A stretch of DNA of 64,000 nt from Paulownia fortunei (taxonomy: Eukaryota > Streptophyta > Magnoliopsida > Lamiales > Paulowniaceae), in the NCBI GenBank assembly GCA_019321725.1, contig CM033108.1, positions 13,100,060 to 13,164,059 of the forward strand, in the 5' to 3' direction. The position numbers were made by a program, and so were the translations under genes. The stretch's first letter is position 1, and every line of letters begins with the position of its first letter. The notes under the pieces were generated by a model. It ran no database searches. It saw only the letters and a list, made by a program, of their open reading frames with translations, and was not told the origin of the DNA. Below are positions 46,561-59,300 of this stretch, piece after piece.

Positions 46561-48770
46561 CTTTTCTTCATTTCTAAGCATTGAACCACGAACAAAAATC
46601 ATTTTATGAACTATTTCACCTTCCAAACCTCCATAATAAATTTTGGAAGTTTCTCTCAAGTGATTCCATGTAAATAAAAAGTGAAGGAAGCAAAAGGAAG
46701 TAAGAAGGAGCAAGTAGAAGCTTAAAATTATGTATAAGTGAGCTTAACTCATGTTTTTTATTTCGATTCTTGAATTGTTTGAGGGTTTATGATTTCTAAA
46801 GCTTTTATTATTGTTTATAATCAAGTTAGGATGTTATTTATGGTCTTATAATTCACAAAAGAAGGATTTTTAGTTGCAATATCCAATAGAAATCGCTAGG
46901 GATAAAAACTATATACTTACTGATTTTTAAGTCTTTAAAAGCTTTATATATGTATAATAAATTGATTAAAACCTATAAATTTAATCATATATGTTTTTAT
47001 ATTTGAGTTTAGTTTATGTATGTAAGTTTGTAGAGGTTAGAAATTGAAATATGATTTGATATTTGAAGAGACACTCAAAACTGTCATGATAGAACTTGCA
47101 GTTTTTGTGTTGTGAAAAGGGGGCTAGTTTTATTGAGGTAAATCATTAATTTTTGGAAATTATATATTGTGGTTGCATTTCTATACATGTTATCTAGGTG
47201 TGGTAAAAATTTGGGAGTGATTGGATATGCTTAAAGATGTCAAAATTATCATACAACTAAATTGGACAACAAAAAAATATGAAAATGTGAATCTATCCTA
47301 TTTGATAATTTAGCACGTTTCAATCTAAAAATATTGCTATTGAGTTCTAACAATTAGGTAAGTGTTATTAGAGTTATAATACTTCAATTACATGATGTTT
47401 ACATGCATCTAAGATGAGAAATTGAGGTATTTGAGGGACTATATTGGGTTCTAGTTTGTAAAAGCTTGATTGTTACCTAGATAGTTTGGTGTTTATGGTC
47501 TTAGTATGAGATTTTGTGCTTTCAAATTTCCAAATTGGGAATGGTGCTTGATGTTGGGTAATATTACAGGCTATTTTTCATCTATGGTTGGAGAGAAACA
47601 CTAAACAAATCTTGACTAAGCCACCAACCAAGTGAAAGATAAGTAAAGATCCATTTGCAAATACAATGCGTGAACATAGTACGTAAAAAGTATTTATATC
47701 TAACGTGTTGATGATATTTAAATTGATTGGGTGACAAGTATATTATGTATCTTAAGAGGCTTACGATTCTTGAGACATATTGAGAGCATGATGACTTTCA
47801 TTTCATGTTGAATACACCATTTATGAGCATTTGCATGTGCATGCATAGCATAGGGGTATAATTGAGGTTCTTACATGCACAATATGATTTGAAAATGAAT
47901 TTCCTGTATAAAGATGTTTATTGGCCAGTACTAGTGCACTGAGGCATGTGAGGCGTGCTTATGTGATATTTTAAGTACTGCAAGTGTGATACTTCTTGGT
48001 GGATCACAAGGGAAGACAGGGGTGGACCTTTGGTGATCACGATAGGATGGTCCACTTGACTGTGCCTTTGTTATGATTAATACTGTAGGTGGGACACTTC
48101 TCGAGTGATCATAGGGAAAGATAGGGTGTGTACCTCTAGGGGTCATGGAAGGATAGTCCACTCGATCATATCAATCTATTATTAGCAATTTGATTATTGA
48201 TATTATGCAGAGCTCTTTTCGGTGCATTGTAGGTGGGCCAATGGCCGTATAAAATGAAGTGATTTTGAATCAAAACTCTTTATTTATGAGTACTCAAATA
48301 TAACACAATTCTAGCATCATATATCTTATAGATGAGTTGCATAAGATTTTATAACATACTCTTGGCTTGCATGATTTTTACTTATTGAGTATTAGCTCAT
48401 GTAGTTCATGCATTGTAGATAAGCATAGTGAGACTTGAAACCTCTGGTTTACTTGACTGGCAGTGGAGCTCGTACAGGCTTTCAAAGATCAATGTATATG
48501 GATGAAGACTTGTTTGGCTATTTTGTGGGTTGTGCTTTTGATTTTACATACTTTTGTATTATATTAGTGATTTTATCCTATATATCACTTCAAAACTCCG
48601 TTGTAATTGAGTCTGAGTTTGTGATGATTTTGATAAACCTGGTTATTATTCAAATAACTATCTATGTATATATAGTATTAAATGATGTGGAAGCATTTTA
48701 CTTTTATCAATGATTTGAAAAACTAACTAGCTGAAAAACCAAGGTTATACATAAGCATACATGCACAAAC

Positions 48771-48842
48771 TAATAACAATCTCTTCCATCGTTTGTGCTT
48801 GAAGTAGCTCTTGAACTCCTTCTATGAAGAGGATAACTTTTT
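48771..48842. other. Short unassigned junction segment
   Basis: Unrelated to the Tekay LTR that ends at 48770. It precedes an LTR-like end (tgttgggttc). Confidence 0.4.
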
Positions 48843-49890
48843 GTTGGGTTCATATATCCCAGGTTGGGTAACACAGGGGAAATTTTAAAAAAATTAATCA
48901 TACATATTTAAGAACATTAAATATTCAAACTTGGAATTAATACGTGTTGATTAGTTTGCGTACAAATATACCTCTTTAAAAAAATAAAGAACTAGGTTTT
49001 GTGAATGAATACCTGAATGCACTCCGGTTGATATAAGGTATGGAGAAATTCAAATTCCTAAGCCACGATTCAAAATTGGTTCTCGAAGAATCCAAATGTC
49101 TTTCTTCTAAGTGTATCCACACTCTGTGTATCAACGGTTTTCAAGCTTAAAGGGGTGGAAACTTGTTCTAGTTTGTGTTCTATGGATTCTTATGGATTGA
49201 ATTCAATTTTTTGTGAGTATGAGAAGGTAGAAATTTGGGAGAAACTTAGGAGAATAAGGGCTGGTCGTTTTTGAGGTGCTTCCACAAGAAATATGGATGA
49301 AAATAATTTATTTGACCTTTCAAAGAGAGGTAAATGGAGGGTTATGATTGTTTGTATCATGCTTGGTGTCCTCTCATGCCAAAAGCCACGTTTATGGGCT
49401 AGAGAGATGACAAAAATTGATATTTTGGTGTTATAATCAAGTGCAATGCGGTTTAGAATAATTCCATGCAATTTAGTTAACTAACCAATCAAATTGCACC
49501 ATTTTGCATACTTTTAGTTCTTAGCCAAATGTAACATATTTCAAGTAAATATTTTGGCAATTAATCACTTTAGCATATAACTAGTATGGAGCAATACAAA
49601 TAATTCATTTCATGGTCATTCAACACATCAATCTTTCTTAACCGAGATACCAAGTTTTTCACTGCAAAAAGGCACGTAAGGAATATGTTAAATCAAGAAA
49701 CGAAAGTTTAATCTCATATTTCATGTACTAATGCATGTTAAAGCATAACTGGAGCATATAGTAACAATTATTCATGTTCATGCAATAATACTATTTGTAT
49801 GCCATAATCCAATAACACGTATTGATTAGATGCATATTAATAAAAAATTCTTATTATTGGCTATGTAGGAGAAAATTGAGAATTGAGCAT
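48843..49890 (-). mobile_element. LTR-like repeat, minus strand, right end uncertain
   Basis: The plus-strand start tgttgggttc, followed by a ggggaaatttt block, resembles the reverse complement of the solo LTR end at 46152 (TGTTGGGTTTGC, then a GGAAAATTAAAT-like block). It also resembles the sequence at 63414. The right boundary was not found; 49890 is where the possible similarity fades. No gene is supported inside. Confidence 0.35.
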
Positions 49891-50239
49891 TACAACAATG
49901 TTAATTTTAAAGTTAAGGGTGGGATTCATATTTTGTGTGTTTGAGATTTATGTAAAAAATTGAGCCAATATTTTCAATTTTGTTGAAGCTTTATGTGTGA
50001 ATTACAAATATTATGTGATAAGAGTCCAAGAGAAAGCATGCTTTGTTGACAAACTTAGTTAAGTTCATGCTTTGTGATTGAATGAACAACTTGATTACCT
50101 ATTGCCTATGATGATACCTAATTGACATTATATAGAGTTTAGACGAAAGAAATATTGCTGGTCTTGTGACATGGCAATTTTTGTGTGTATTTGATCCTTG
50201 TCATGGATGATGAATTTTCATTGAGCACGTTGTGTATAA
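49891..50239. other. Unassigned non-coding sequence
   Basis: AT-rich stretch between the LTR-like repeat and the inverted copy of family-C spacer. Nothing recognised. Confidence 0.4.
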
Positions 50240-51193
50240 ATCTTGTGAATTGTGTGCTACTTGGTGTTGGATTTTGCTTCCAATGAGTTGTATTGGTCAT
50301 TTGGTGGTGTTCTAGAATATACTTGATTACTCTTTGAGGTGAAATCCTAGATAACTAGCAAACTTAGAAATGATTTAGGCCATGTTTCACTTGTTTATAC
50401 TTTTCAAGCCTACCATAATCACATTCTTATTCACTAGTTACCCTTTTTAGTCTTTTTCAAGGAATGAAATGTGCAATGCATATGAATAAACACCATTCGA
50501 CTTTGTTTCTTGAAACTCACTATACCTACCCTTTACAACTCGAAAAAAAAAACAATGATTGTCCTTAAGAGAGTTCAAGGTGTGACTTTTGTGTACAATC
50601 CTATCAAAGGGTCATATGGAGACATTTTAAGGTATGGATGAATGCATTTAGGGGTATGAGCAAGAAAAAATTGCAAGAAAACCATCATAACTCATGTTGA
50701 TGAAAAGAAATAAGTTTGAGGGTTATGAAAACAAAAGAACAAGAAATGAAGCCTTGGGATTCTTGAAAAAAAAAAGAAAAGAAAAAAAATGAAAAAGAAA
50801 AGAAAAGAAGAGCATGAATCCCAAAGGAAAAAGGAAGGGAATTGGGAAAGAGGAAAGAAAAGAGAAGAGTGAGATTTTATGTGCAACGTTTTATGTTCTT
50901 ACGTTGTTTATCGTTACCCTTTCTTTGTAAGCCAATACATAGGCCTTATGTTACAAGCTTATTGAAGTCCTTTTAGTTTGCAAGTGTCTACATTAGTTGA
51001 GAAGTTATACGAAAAGCAAGCCTATGGAACACGCAAAACTCCTTTGCTTAGATCATGAGAGTCATTGGTTGTGAAACTCATATCTAAAATGCATATATGA
51101 AACTTGAGTTTGACACTTCACATACACATTTTGAATTCATTACAAGATTGATGAAACACAAGTTTTGTAGTGTCATTTGACTAGCTTTGTGAT
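50240..51193 (+). mobile_element. Family-C 3' spacer, plus-strand copy
   Basis: Reverse complement of about 25895-26900. Shared blocks are gtgttggattttgcttcc, tttgaggtgaaatcctag, actagttacccttttt and ttgactagctttgtga, together with the purine-rich tract at 50760-50880. It belongs to a plus-strand relative of the element at 24408-27960. The coding part upstream is missing. Confidence 0.8.
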
Positions 51194-51455
51194 AACTCCA
51201 TTCCTCATTCTTAGTCCCTACACTCAATTATCATAAAATAAGGCACAATTCTATTGATTATAAGGCAAAAATATGTGCAATTATGCTCATGGGGTGTTGG
51301 AAATGTCACACTTTTAGAGCCTATCAACTACCCAAAACTTACCTTTTGCTCATCCTCGAGCAAAACTCAAAATCAAACAATCACAGGCTTATATTTTGAT
51401 CATCAATTACTAAGCTCATCAATCTTTATTGCACATGAATCCAAGTGCCTATTTT
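51194..51455 (-). mobile_element. Family-C spacer/LTR junction segment, inverted
   Basis: This matches 25622-25878 in the same plus-strand orientation, whereas the neighbouring 50240-51193 matches that copy in reverse. It includes the minus-strand polypurine-type block and LTR start (gcctatcaactacccaaaac) and a caattatgctc block. The segment is thus inverted relative to its left neighbour. Confidence 0.75.
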
Positions 51456-53222
51456 TATATATTTTGTATCAATTCCTTTATATCTTCCTTCATTTGTTCT
51501 TGTTAATATTAATTTTATATTAATGTTTTATGTGTAATAGGAGTTTGAGAATCAAGGGACTGAAAATGAGCCAAATAAAGTTGAAACAAGCATTCTCAGG
51601 CCAAATTTCATTCACACGGTGCCATTATGGCTGTGGGCATAAATTTCTGATCCAAAGCCCTATTGACCTAATTCTTGCCTAAACTTTCATTTTGACAACT
51701 TATCCCATTTTAATTGATTTTAGTGAGAAAAATTCAGTTAAAGAGTCAAAAGTGCATTGAAACTTTTAGATATGACAGTTTTCGTATTTTTGGCATAACT
51801 TTCACCCCTAATGTGATATAGATTTGATTCAAGTAGCAAAAGAAAGATAACAAATAGGGCTACAACTATTATGAATATACTAAAAGCCATATTATCCTAG
51901 AAAGAGGTCAAAAACTAGTTAAAAAGGGCTAAATAGTATCAACGCACTAAATTGAAGGAGAAAAACTACAACCACCACGCCAAGGTGCCAAAATAGGGTG
52001 CCTAGGCACCAAAACAAGGTGCCTAGGTGCCATCCATGAAACATAATTAATTCCTTTCACTTGGAGTTGCGACAAGTGGTGATCAAAGGCAAATTTTGCC
52101 ATCTTTTGTCATAGATACACCTATACATCACTCTTCATGTGTTTCTCTTGATAGGTATACTTTGCACACACATAACTGGCATATATTGAATTCATAGATC
52201 ATATCATACATTATTCAACATACAATTCATCACCCACACACACTCAACACCTAAATTCTCACACATATTTTTCTCTCCACCTAAAATACATATTTATCCA
52301 TATTTATTCACACACGACACCTAGAACACACACACCCATTACCAAGGAGATTTGAATTTGAAGACAAGAAAAGAAAGAACTTCATTGGGCATTGAATATT
52401 TTGAAGAAAAAGTAAAAAATCACTTAATGGTTATAATTTTATACTTTAATTTCTTCTTTCATTTTGTTTAGTTTGAGAAATTTATAAGAATCATAATGTT
52501 GGGAAACACTTGGTGCTTGTTTAATTTCTATATGTGCTAAACCACTTTTGTCACATTTCTATGGTGTTATGAGTTGATGTTTATATTGTGATTAGAATGT
52601 TGCTTTTATTGTGATGAACATATGCTATGTTCTTAATGATTCTTGAAACTTGGCTAATTTCAAGTTGATTTTAATTTTTACAATTAAGAGTAAGAGGTGA
52701 GGTTGTAGCAATGGACTAGGTAGTATATACCATAAACCGACCCCTATAGAGATATAGGCATAGATACATGCGATAGTCATAGGTATGAGAGTGAAAAGCT
52801 AGTGGAATTCACAAAACTCAAGCCACTTTTAGTGGGATGGCCTGTAATTAGAGACAGCACTGGTGGCCTACTAGGGGCATATTTGGTCCGTCTCGAGAGG
52901 GAGCACCAAGTACATTAGGAAGACCCATCGTAACACAACCTACATTATTTCTAATTACAATTAAGCTAGGTTCATAATAACATAGGATGACTAACCAATG
53001 TCTTGGCTCTCCTTGGTATTGAATTCAATCCTCAATCTCATTGGGTTTTAGTTGCTTTGTTTAATTTGTTAGTTCTTGCATTTTAATTCAAACACCATAA
53101 AAATTGATAGGTCAAATACATCATAGGTAATCCTTATTTGGTACTTACACACACTCTCTCACTAGGGATTCTCTACTCCACTCACTCTTTATTATTTGTT
53201 GACACCATGCACTTACAATTTT
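51456..53222 (+). mobile_element. Family-C-like LTR, plus strand, about 1.77 kb
   Basis: The start, aagtgcctatttttatat, resembles the LTR start TGATAAGTGCATATTTT at 23266, with the first few bases lost or altered. The 3' half (52700-52975) is the reverse complement of 24410-24710. The end near 53222 (ttgacaccatgcacttac) resembles the family-A LTR end ttgacaccgttcacttgc. A perfect 14-bp palindrome lies at 51997-52010. No internal region follows, so it is a solo LTR or the 3' LTR of the fragment at 50240. Boundaries are approximate. Confidence 0.7.
51997..52010. other. Perfect palindrome GGTGCCTAGGCACC in LTR
   Basis: A 14-bp perfect dyad. One-mismatch or related versions occur in family-A LTRs at 13252-13267, 13293-13309 and near 31441-31455 and 35140-35155. 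Confidence 0.85.
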
Positions 53223-53224
53223 AT

Positions 53225-53563
53225 TATCACCATTTTGGGGTCACCAGTTTTCATAGTCATGAAGACCTTGGCCAAGACCAAATGAGTATTCGACGTGGGT
53301 TTTCTAATGATTCATCAAGGTGTCAATGTGTGACTAATAATTTATGCCCTGAACTTAATTGGGAGATAAGTTGACAGAAGGACCATATTTCCAATTATTA
53401 TTTGCTATCAACCTAAGACTAGGTAATCAAGATGTACTGTTTAGATTAATTAATTAAAATATTAATTTGTTCACTAAGTTGTATTTGTGAGCCCACTGTT
53501 AGCTTAGTTGTGAAGGCAAGGAGTCACACACAAATCAAAATTATGCATTAACATTACTCAAGA
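53225..53563. mobile_element. Diverged fragment of the TGTTAG-type LTR
   Basis: Shares ordered short blocks with 44560-45000 of the solo LTR: catagttcgtga/catagtcatga, gaccttggccaag, a gattcatcaag block, cctaagactag, and actagcttaatagtgaa/gttagcttagttgtgaa. Too diverged to delimit exactly. It is cut by the Tekay LTR at 53564. Confidence 0.55.
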
Positions 53564-56213
53564 TGTAATACCCAATCCTCACACTACTCACCTGGCCAAT
53601 GTGATTCATGCATTACATGCTACTTATATACTAATTTGCATTAACATTTACATGGTATCTTATGCAGCATTCTTAATTGTTAGACCTCTAATGCTATCAC
53701 ATGATATTAGTAGTTGAGATCTTATAACCTAATTAAGAAATTCTATATTTAAATAAGAAAAATAATAGATTGGTCGATATATTGGATATTCATAGATTAT
53801 ATGTTATAATTTTGGAATTGTTAAAGGTGTTACGAGTAAGTTTATATGATTTAATTTAATTAGATCGAGGTATTTCAAAAATATACATCCATGGATCAAC
53901 ATACTTGGGATATTGGACATGATATAATGTGATTTAAGTGTCATAATACAAGGTCCATATGTGCATATAATTTTAGAAATACAAACTAGACAATCATTTA
54001 AGAATCGAATATCAATCGATTTGGAGATCGAATGAACGGACATAGGAATTACCTATGGCAATGAATGGTGACTAAGATAGGTTGCAACCAAATAAGAATA
54101 TGTGAGACACACAAGATTAGGGCTGCAAGATAAGGGAGAAAATCAGATTATACCATTACATGCCACCTCATGCTTAGACTTATCAAGCTAGCACCTCAAC
54201 CTATTCTTCACTCTTAAGCTAACAGCCATGACTTCAACCTTTTTCTACACCATTTCAGCTTCTAAAAAATGTAGAAAAATCTCTCTAAATAGTTCCTAAG
54301 TGATCCCAACAGAAAAAAGAGGCAAAACAAGCAAAGAGATGAGAAATAACCAAGTTCAAGTAGAAAATTGTGTAAGGTAAGCTTAACGTACGAGTTTAGC
54401 ATGACTTTCATATTGTATGGTATGTTGAATAAAACCTGTAATTATCATCATATAAATATTTATATATGGGTTAAGAGTATTGAAATAAATTTTCATCAGT
54501 TAGAAATTGAAATAGGGCATGATATTGAAGAGATGCTCAAAATTGTCACCATCGAATTTCAGATTCTACAACATTAAATCCATTAGTTTTGGCAAGGATA
54601 TCACCTGGTTGTCTCTTTTTATATGTTATATAATTGTGGTGAAAATTTAGGAGTGATTTAATATACTTAAGGATGTCAAAACTATTAATGTCATGAAGTA
54701 CGTTAAACTGTCATGGTAGGAAAAATCTATTTTAGTATGTTATGAAGGAAGCTGAACTTGAGAAACTATATCTGTGCGTTTTAGCCATTCTATGACATGG
54801 TTACATTATTTTTTGATGTTAGATAAGTGTGATGAAAATTGGGGAGTGAATGAACATGTCTAAGGGTGTCAAAATCATCATACAAATTAATGTGGCAGCA
54901 AGAAAATATGAAGTGGTGAATCTGTCCCATTTGGTTCATTAACATGTTCCAGCATAGATGTGGTGCATTTGATCCCTAACATTTAGGGAAATGTTGTAAG
55001 AGTTATAATACATCAATTAAGTAAGGTTAGTATACATTTAAGATGTGGAACAAAGATACGTAGAAGATTGTATTCGGTTATAATTTCTAAGTGGTAAGGT
55101 TGTTTAGTTAAATTGAAATTCAAGATCTTTATACTACATTACGTATAATGAACTTGTTAATTGAGGATGGTGATTGATATCTTATATTTTTATAAATTAT
55201 TTCACATCTAGGGTTGGGGAGTAATACTTAAGAAATTCAGAAGTAACACATATTCGATCAAAGGTAAGTAAAGATTCATTTGCAACTACAATGCATAAAC
55301 ATAGTAAATGTGTGATTTATATATAATACCATAGATCATATGTGTGTAACAGAGGGCACGCATTACTTTCATTCATGTCCATTGAGCATACATACATGGG
55401 CATTAGCACGTCCATGCATCATATACAAACATTATGATAAATCTTGCATTGCACGATATGATTCTGAGAAAGAAAAATATTTTGCTGACCACTACTAATG
55501 CACCGAAGCATGCATGGATTTCCATGGTTGTATGCATGGATTTGTAGGTTCGTGTGCATGGATTTACATGCATATGAGTGTGCATGGATTTGCATGCTTA
55601 TGAGTGTGCATGGATTTGCATGCTTTTATGATTATTGACCATTAGATTATGGCGATGTGCAGAACTATTTTTTGGTGCATGAGATAATAGCATTGGTCAG
55701 GGGCCCAAGAAAGAAATGATTTGAAAGAAATATTTTGATGCATGAAATTACATTGTGGGCATAGCATTTTGATATGCATGACTTGATATTGTAGATTATT
55801 CTTCGACATACATAATCTTTACTTGTTGAGCATTAGCTCATATAGTTTATGCATTGTAGGTGAGTCTAGTAATACTTGATACCATGAACTTACTAGACAA
55901 GTTGTTGGGGTTCCTACAGGTTGTGAGGATCAGTGTACATGGATGATGACCTGTTGGGTTGTGTTGTGAGCATATTCTAATTTTTACATTCATTATTATT
56001 ATGTGAAGTGCTACAATTGACAAAAGTAAATATATATACTGTTGCGTTGTGTTGTGGGCATATTCTAATTTTTACATTCATTATTATTATATAAAGTGCT
56101 ATAATTGACAAAAGTAAATATATATATATACTTATACACTTGCACACACATGTGCTACCTTGTTAAAATTAATGTTATACCAATATCTATATTCAGTATT
56201 GGGGGGTGTTACA
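53564..56213 (+). mobile_element. B3 5' LTR, 2650 bp
   Basis: Starts tgtaatacccaatcctcac and ends attggggggtgttaca against the primer site. Contains the atggatttgca array at 55509-55624. A gcatattctaatttttac block of about 70 bp occurs twice in tandem near 55968-56100. Confidence 0.92.
55509..55624. repeat. Array of TGCATGGATTTGCATG units in B3 5' LTR
   Basis: Five imperfect units, one more than in LTR B2 (38324-38415). The extra unit follows a tgagtgtgcatgg spacer that is itself duplicated. Confidence 0.85.
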
Positions 56214-56230
56214 GAGTGGTATCAGAGCCC
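56214..56230 (+). other. Primer binding site of B3, tRNA-Met type
   Basis: gagtggtatcagagccc, identical to the B1 site at 35953-35969 and directly after the LTR end. Confidence 0.92.
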
Positions 56231-56379
56231 GATTTGTGGTTCTATAGACTGTCCATGTACATGATCTCTGAAACTGGAGGAGCACAACCATGCCAGTAAG
56301 TTTTATTTGTTGTATAATTCATTTTGTATTTCATGAATAATATTGGCCATGTGTTTTAAAATTTTGTATAAAATAATGT

Positions 56380-59300
56380 TGAGGCAGACTCATCAGTAAT
56401 AATAGGTACAAAATTTATGGTTGGTATTCTATCTTTAGAGCTACATATTCTCTTTTATCCACTACGTATAGAATAAGACTGAATAGGGTACTTGATATAT
56501 ATATATGAAGTCAATTACAATGTTTTAATTCCTTTTAGAGGTTCAAGATCAACTAATTAGATTTTAAGAGCTCTAGGTTAATTTTGTTATATTGGCTAGA
56601 ATTATGATATAATCTTTTGTGTTGATTGATTTATTGAGAATTATGCATGGTGGATTATTTCAGGATTATTAAGACTTTTAAATTCTAGGTGATTAAAATT
56701 TAGAAATTTTATGGAGACCATAGCAGGAAAATGTTTACTATTTGCAAAAAATAAAGAAGATTGTCAAATTATAACTTTCTACAGTTACTGTGAAAGAGAG
56801 TAAGAAATAGTTATTATCGATCTTTGGGTTGTATTAGAATTTTTAAAAATGATCAAGTTTACTAAAAAATCATTTGTGTGATCTTAGATCTCTTGATACA
56901 TGTTGAAAAGAAGTTTTTGGGCATGTTATTTACTAACCAACTAATTTTATCCTATATATAGTTGTAAGAAAAAATCCAATCTCTCTTATAGTTTATCATA
57001 TACACCAATTGAAATTCGATGAATCTTTAGTGATATTGTTATAATATTAGGCAAGGCATTAAGGTCTAGTGCTTCTCTTAAATAAGATCCACTTCATATT
57101 CACCTAGAAGAAAGATGAATATTGAGGTTATGTATTTTTTATTGCAATTGAATTGAGTAATAACTTGTAATAAGTACAGATTTTTATATTAAGGTTTATT
57201 TGATAAATTAAGAGGAGCAATTGTGATCTTGAGGATTAATTTTAAGTTTGAATTAATTATGAATTTCTTGTTGTACCATTGGATTGACTAATGCCTTAAT
57301 TATTTTGATATACATGATGAATAATATATTTGATGATTCTACATGGGTATGTTTGGGGTGATATTCATTGATGATATCTTAGTATACAATGAGGAGAAAT
57401 ATGATTAATCTTTCACTATAATCATGGAAACTCTAAGGAAGTAGAAAATTATTTTTTCAATTTAGCAAATACGATCTTTTGGTTATGTAATAAAATATTC
57501 ATTTTAGGGACTGGTAATTTTCTTAAGAAGATGTTCTTGTTATTCTAAATTTTGAGGTTGTACTGAAATAGGGAAGACCAATAAATGTGATAGAACTAAA
57601 AAAAGTTTTATGAGTTAGTGATATTATTATTCCCCCATAGTTGTTATTGCTTTATTTCATCATACATGCAAGTATATGAAATTTGAATGGCTTGCTAAGT
57701 GGGAAAAAATCTCTAATTGCTTAAAGAGAATTGATTTGAGCTTCGGTGGTAACTTCAACTTTAGATATAAGTTATTTATTATGTATAGTGGTGTATCTCA
57801 TTGTGTTTTGGTATATGTTTGATGCAATATAGAAAAGTTACTCAACACTCTTTGAGTTAAATAGATTATATATGTAATACTACATGTGACATTATAAAAC
57901 CGAAGTACTTGAAATGTCTATATACTTAAAAAGAGTTGAACTTGAAGAAAGGATGGATATTAATAGTAAGTGAATATATTGTATGATCCATATAACTACA
58001 TATGTTAAATTTTACATCATAAACTATTATGGGAATTGAGGGTTGTATAGAGGATGAATTAGAGTAAATGGTGAATTATATGTTTATTAATATTTTGGTA
58101 AGACTAATTTTGATTGATCCAATTTCAGATGCTCAAAATAAGGTTGATGAAAGGTTAACATCAAGATGAAATATAGAAAAGTCACTTAACTAGATTTTTG
58201 TGATAAGTAATTATAATAACTTAATAAGAGATAAGTGCGAAAATAAGGGATACGAAATTACAAGACTAAGTTTTAGATAATGATCATGTACCTTTTCATT
58301 TGTTTTATTTAGTGGTATGACTGCTGTTTGTGATATCAAGAAAATGTACAGATATAAGATACTGGACGAGCTATTATGGAATATATTGTTAATATTTGGT
58401 TTGCCACAAAAAAAGGGATATATGTAAAAGTTCATATGTTGGAATGACTTAGTTCTGCTTTTATTTTCAAGTGGAAATGGGAAGGCATTCAGAAATTTTG
58501 TACATGATAATGGATTTGGGTTATTGTTCATAGGTTATCTGAATATGCTCTTCTTTCTCAATTTACCTTAGGTATTCCATGGAAATCTCTGGGAATATAA
58601 ATGTATAGGAAGCAGTTAGACTTTATAGTTTATTAGTGTCTATTAGTTCTGATGTAAATTTAAGGTCTTTGTCCACTTCCTAGAAGATCTTACATCAAGT
58701 ATTAGGAACAAAATTATATTTTAGTATTGTGATCATCCATGTATCAATGGGCAATCAGGACAAACAAATTAGGCTTTGCAAGATATGCTTAGAGATTGTG
58801 CATTAGATTATTGATGTCAATTGAGAAAATTATTTCTTGGGAGGAATTTCTTATCACAACAGTGATAAGGCTACTTGGGATAGTTCTCTATAAGGCATTG
58901 TATGATAGAAAATATAGGTCATACTTTTATTAAAATGAATTAGGTGTTATTTTAGGCTAAATATGATTTGGGAAATGATAGAAGTGGTGGAACAAATTGC
59001 TAATGTATGAAAACTAGTTAGAGGTGACCATAGAGTTATGCAGATTAAGAGGAATATCTTTGCAATTTATGACAGGGGATCAAATTTTTGAAGGTGTCTC
59101 CAATGAAAGGGACTATGCAACTTGGGCAGAAAATTTTTTTTTTTGGGATGTTACATATAAACTTGATCCTAGGTATATTGTTTTACTTTGCATTACTGAG
59201 AGAAATGGGGATATTGACTGTAAACACAACCTCTTTGTATCAATGTCTCGAATTGATAATGTTTCACGTGTTCATTCTCATCAATTGAAAAAGGAACCAA

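Larger units (their letters stand above)
27961..48770 (+). mobile_element. Tekay/Del-like chromovirus B1, nested host of three insertions
   Basis: Order on the plus strand: 5' LTR (27961-35952, interrupted), primer site, gag (36128 on, interrupted), protease, RT, RNase H, integrase, chromodomain-like tail, polypurine tract and 3' LTR (43511-48770, interrupted and 3'-truncated). LTR starts TGTAATACTC and TGTAAAACCC are of the Tekay type. Without insertions the 5' LTR is about 2.7 kb. The 3' LTR breaks off at 48770 after gcacaaact, roughly 50 bases before the expected end, so no target duplication can be read. Confidence 0.9.
43511..48770 (+). mobile_element. B1 3' LTR, interrupted and 3'-truncated
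   Basis: Runs 43511-43909 and 46158-48770 around a solo LTR insertion. It mirrors the 5' LTR block for block (tcacactactcact, aggtccatat, cctctggtttacttg, tatatcacttcaaaactcc). It ends abruptly at gcacaaact where unrelated DNA starts. Relative to the 5' copy it carries extra units in the cacctcatg array (46361-46560) and an additional copy of a gatcatagggaagatagg block (47995-48170). Confidence 0.9.

Noticed and set aside
55509..55624. Regular repeat array resembling a CRISPR array
   Set aside because: Units are imperfect, spacers are themselves repeated, it lies inside a plant retrotransposon LTR, and no cas-like gene exists.
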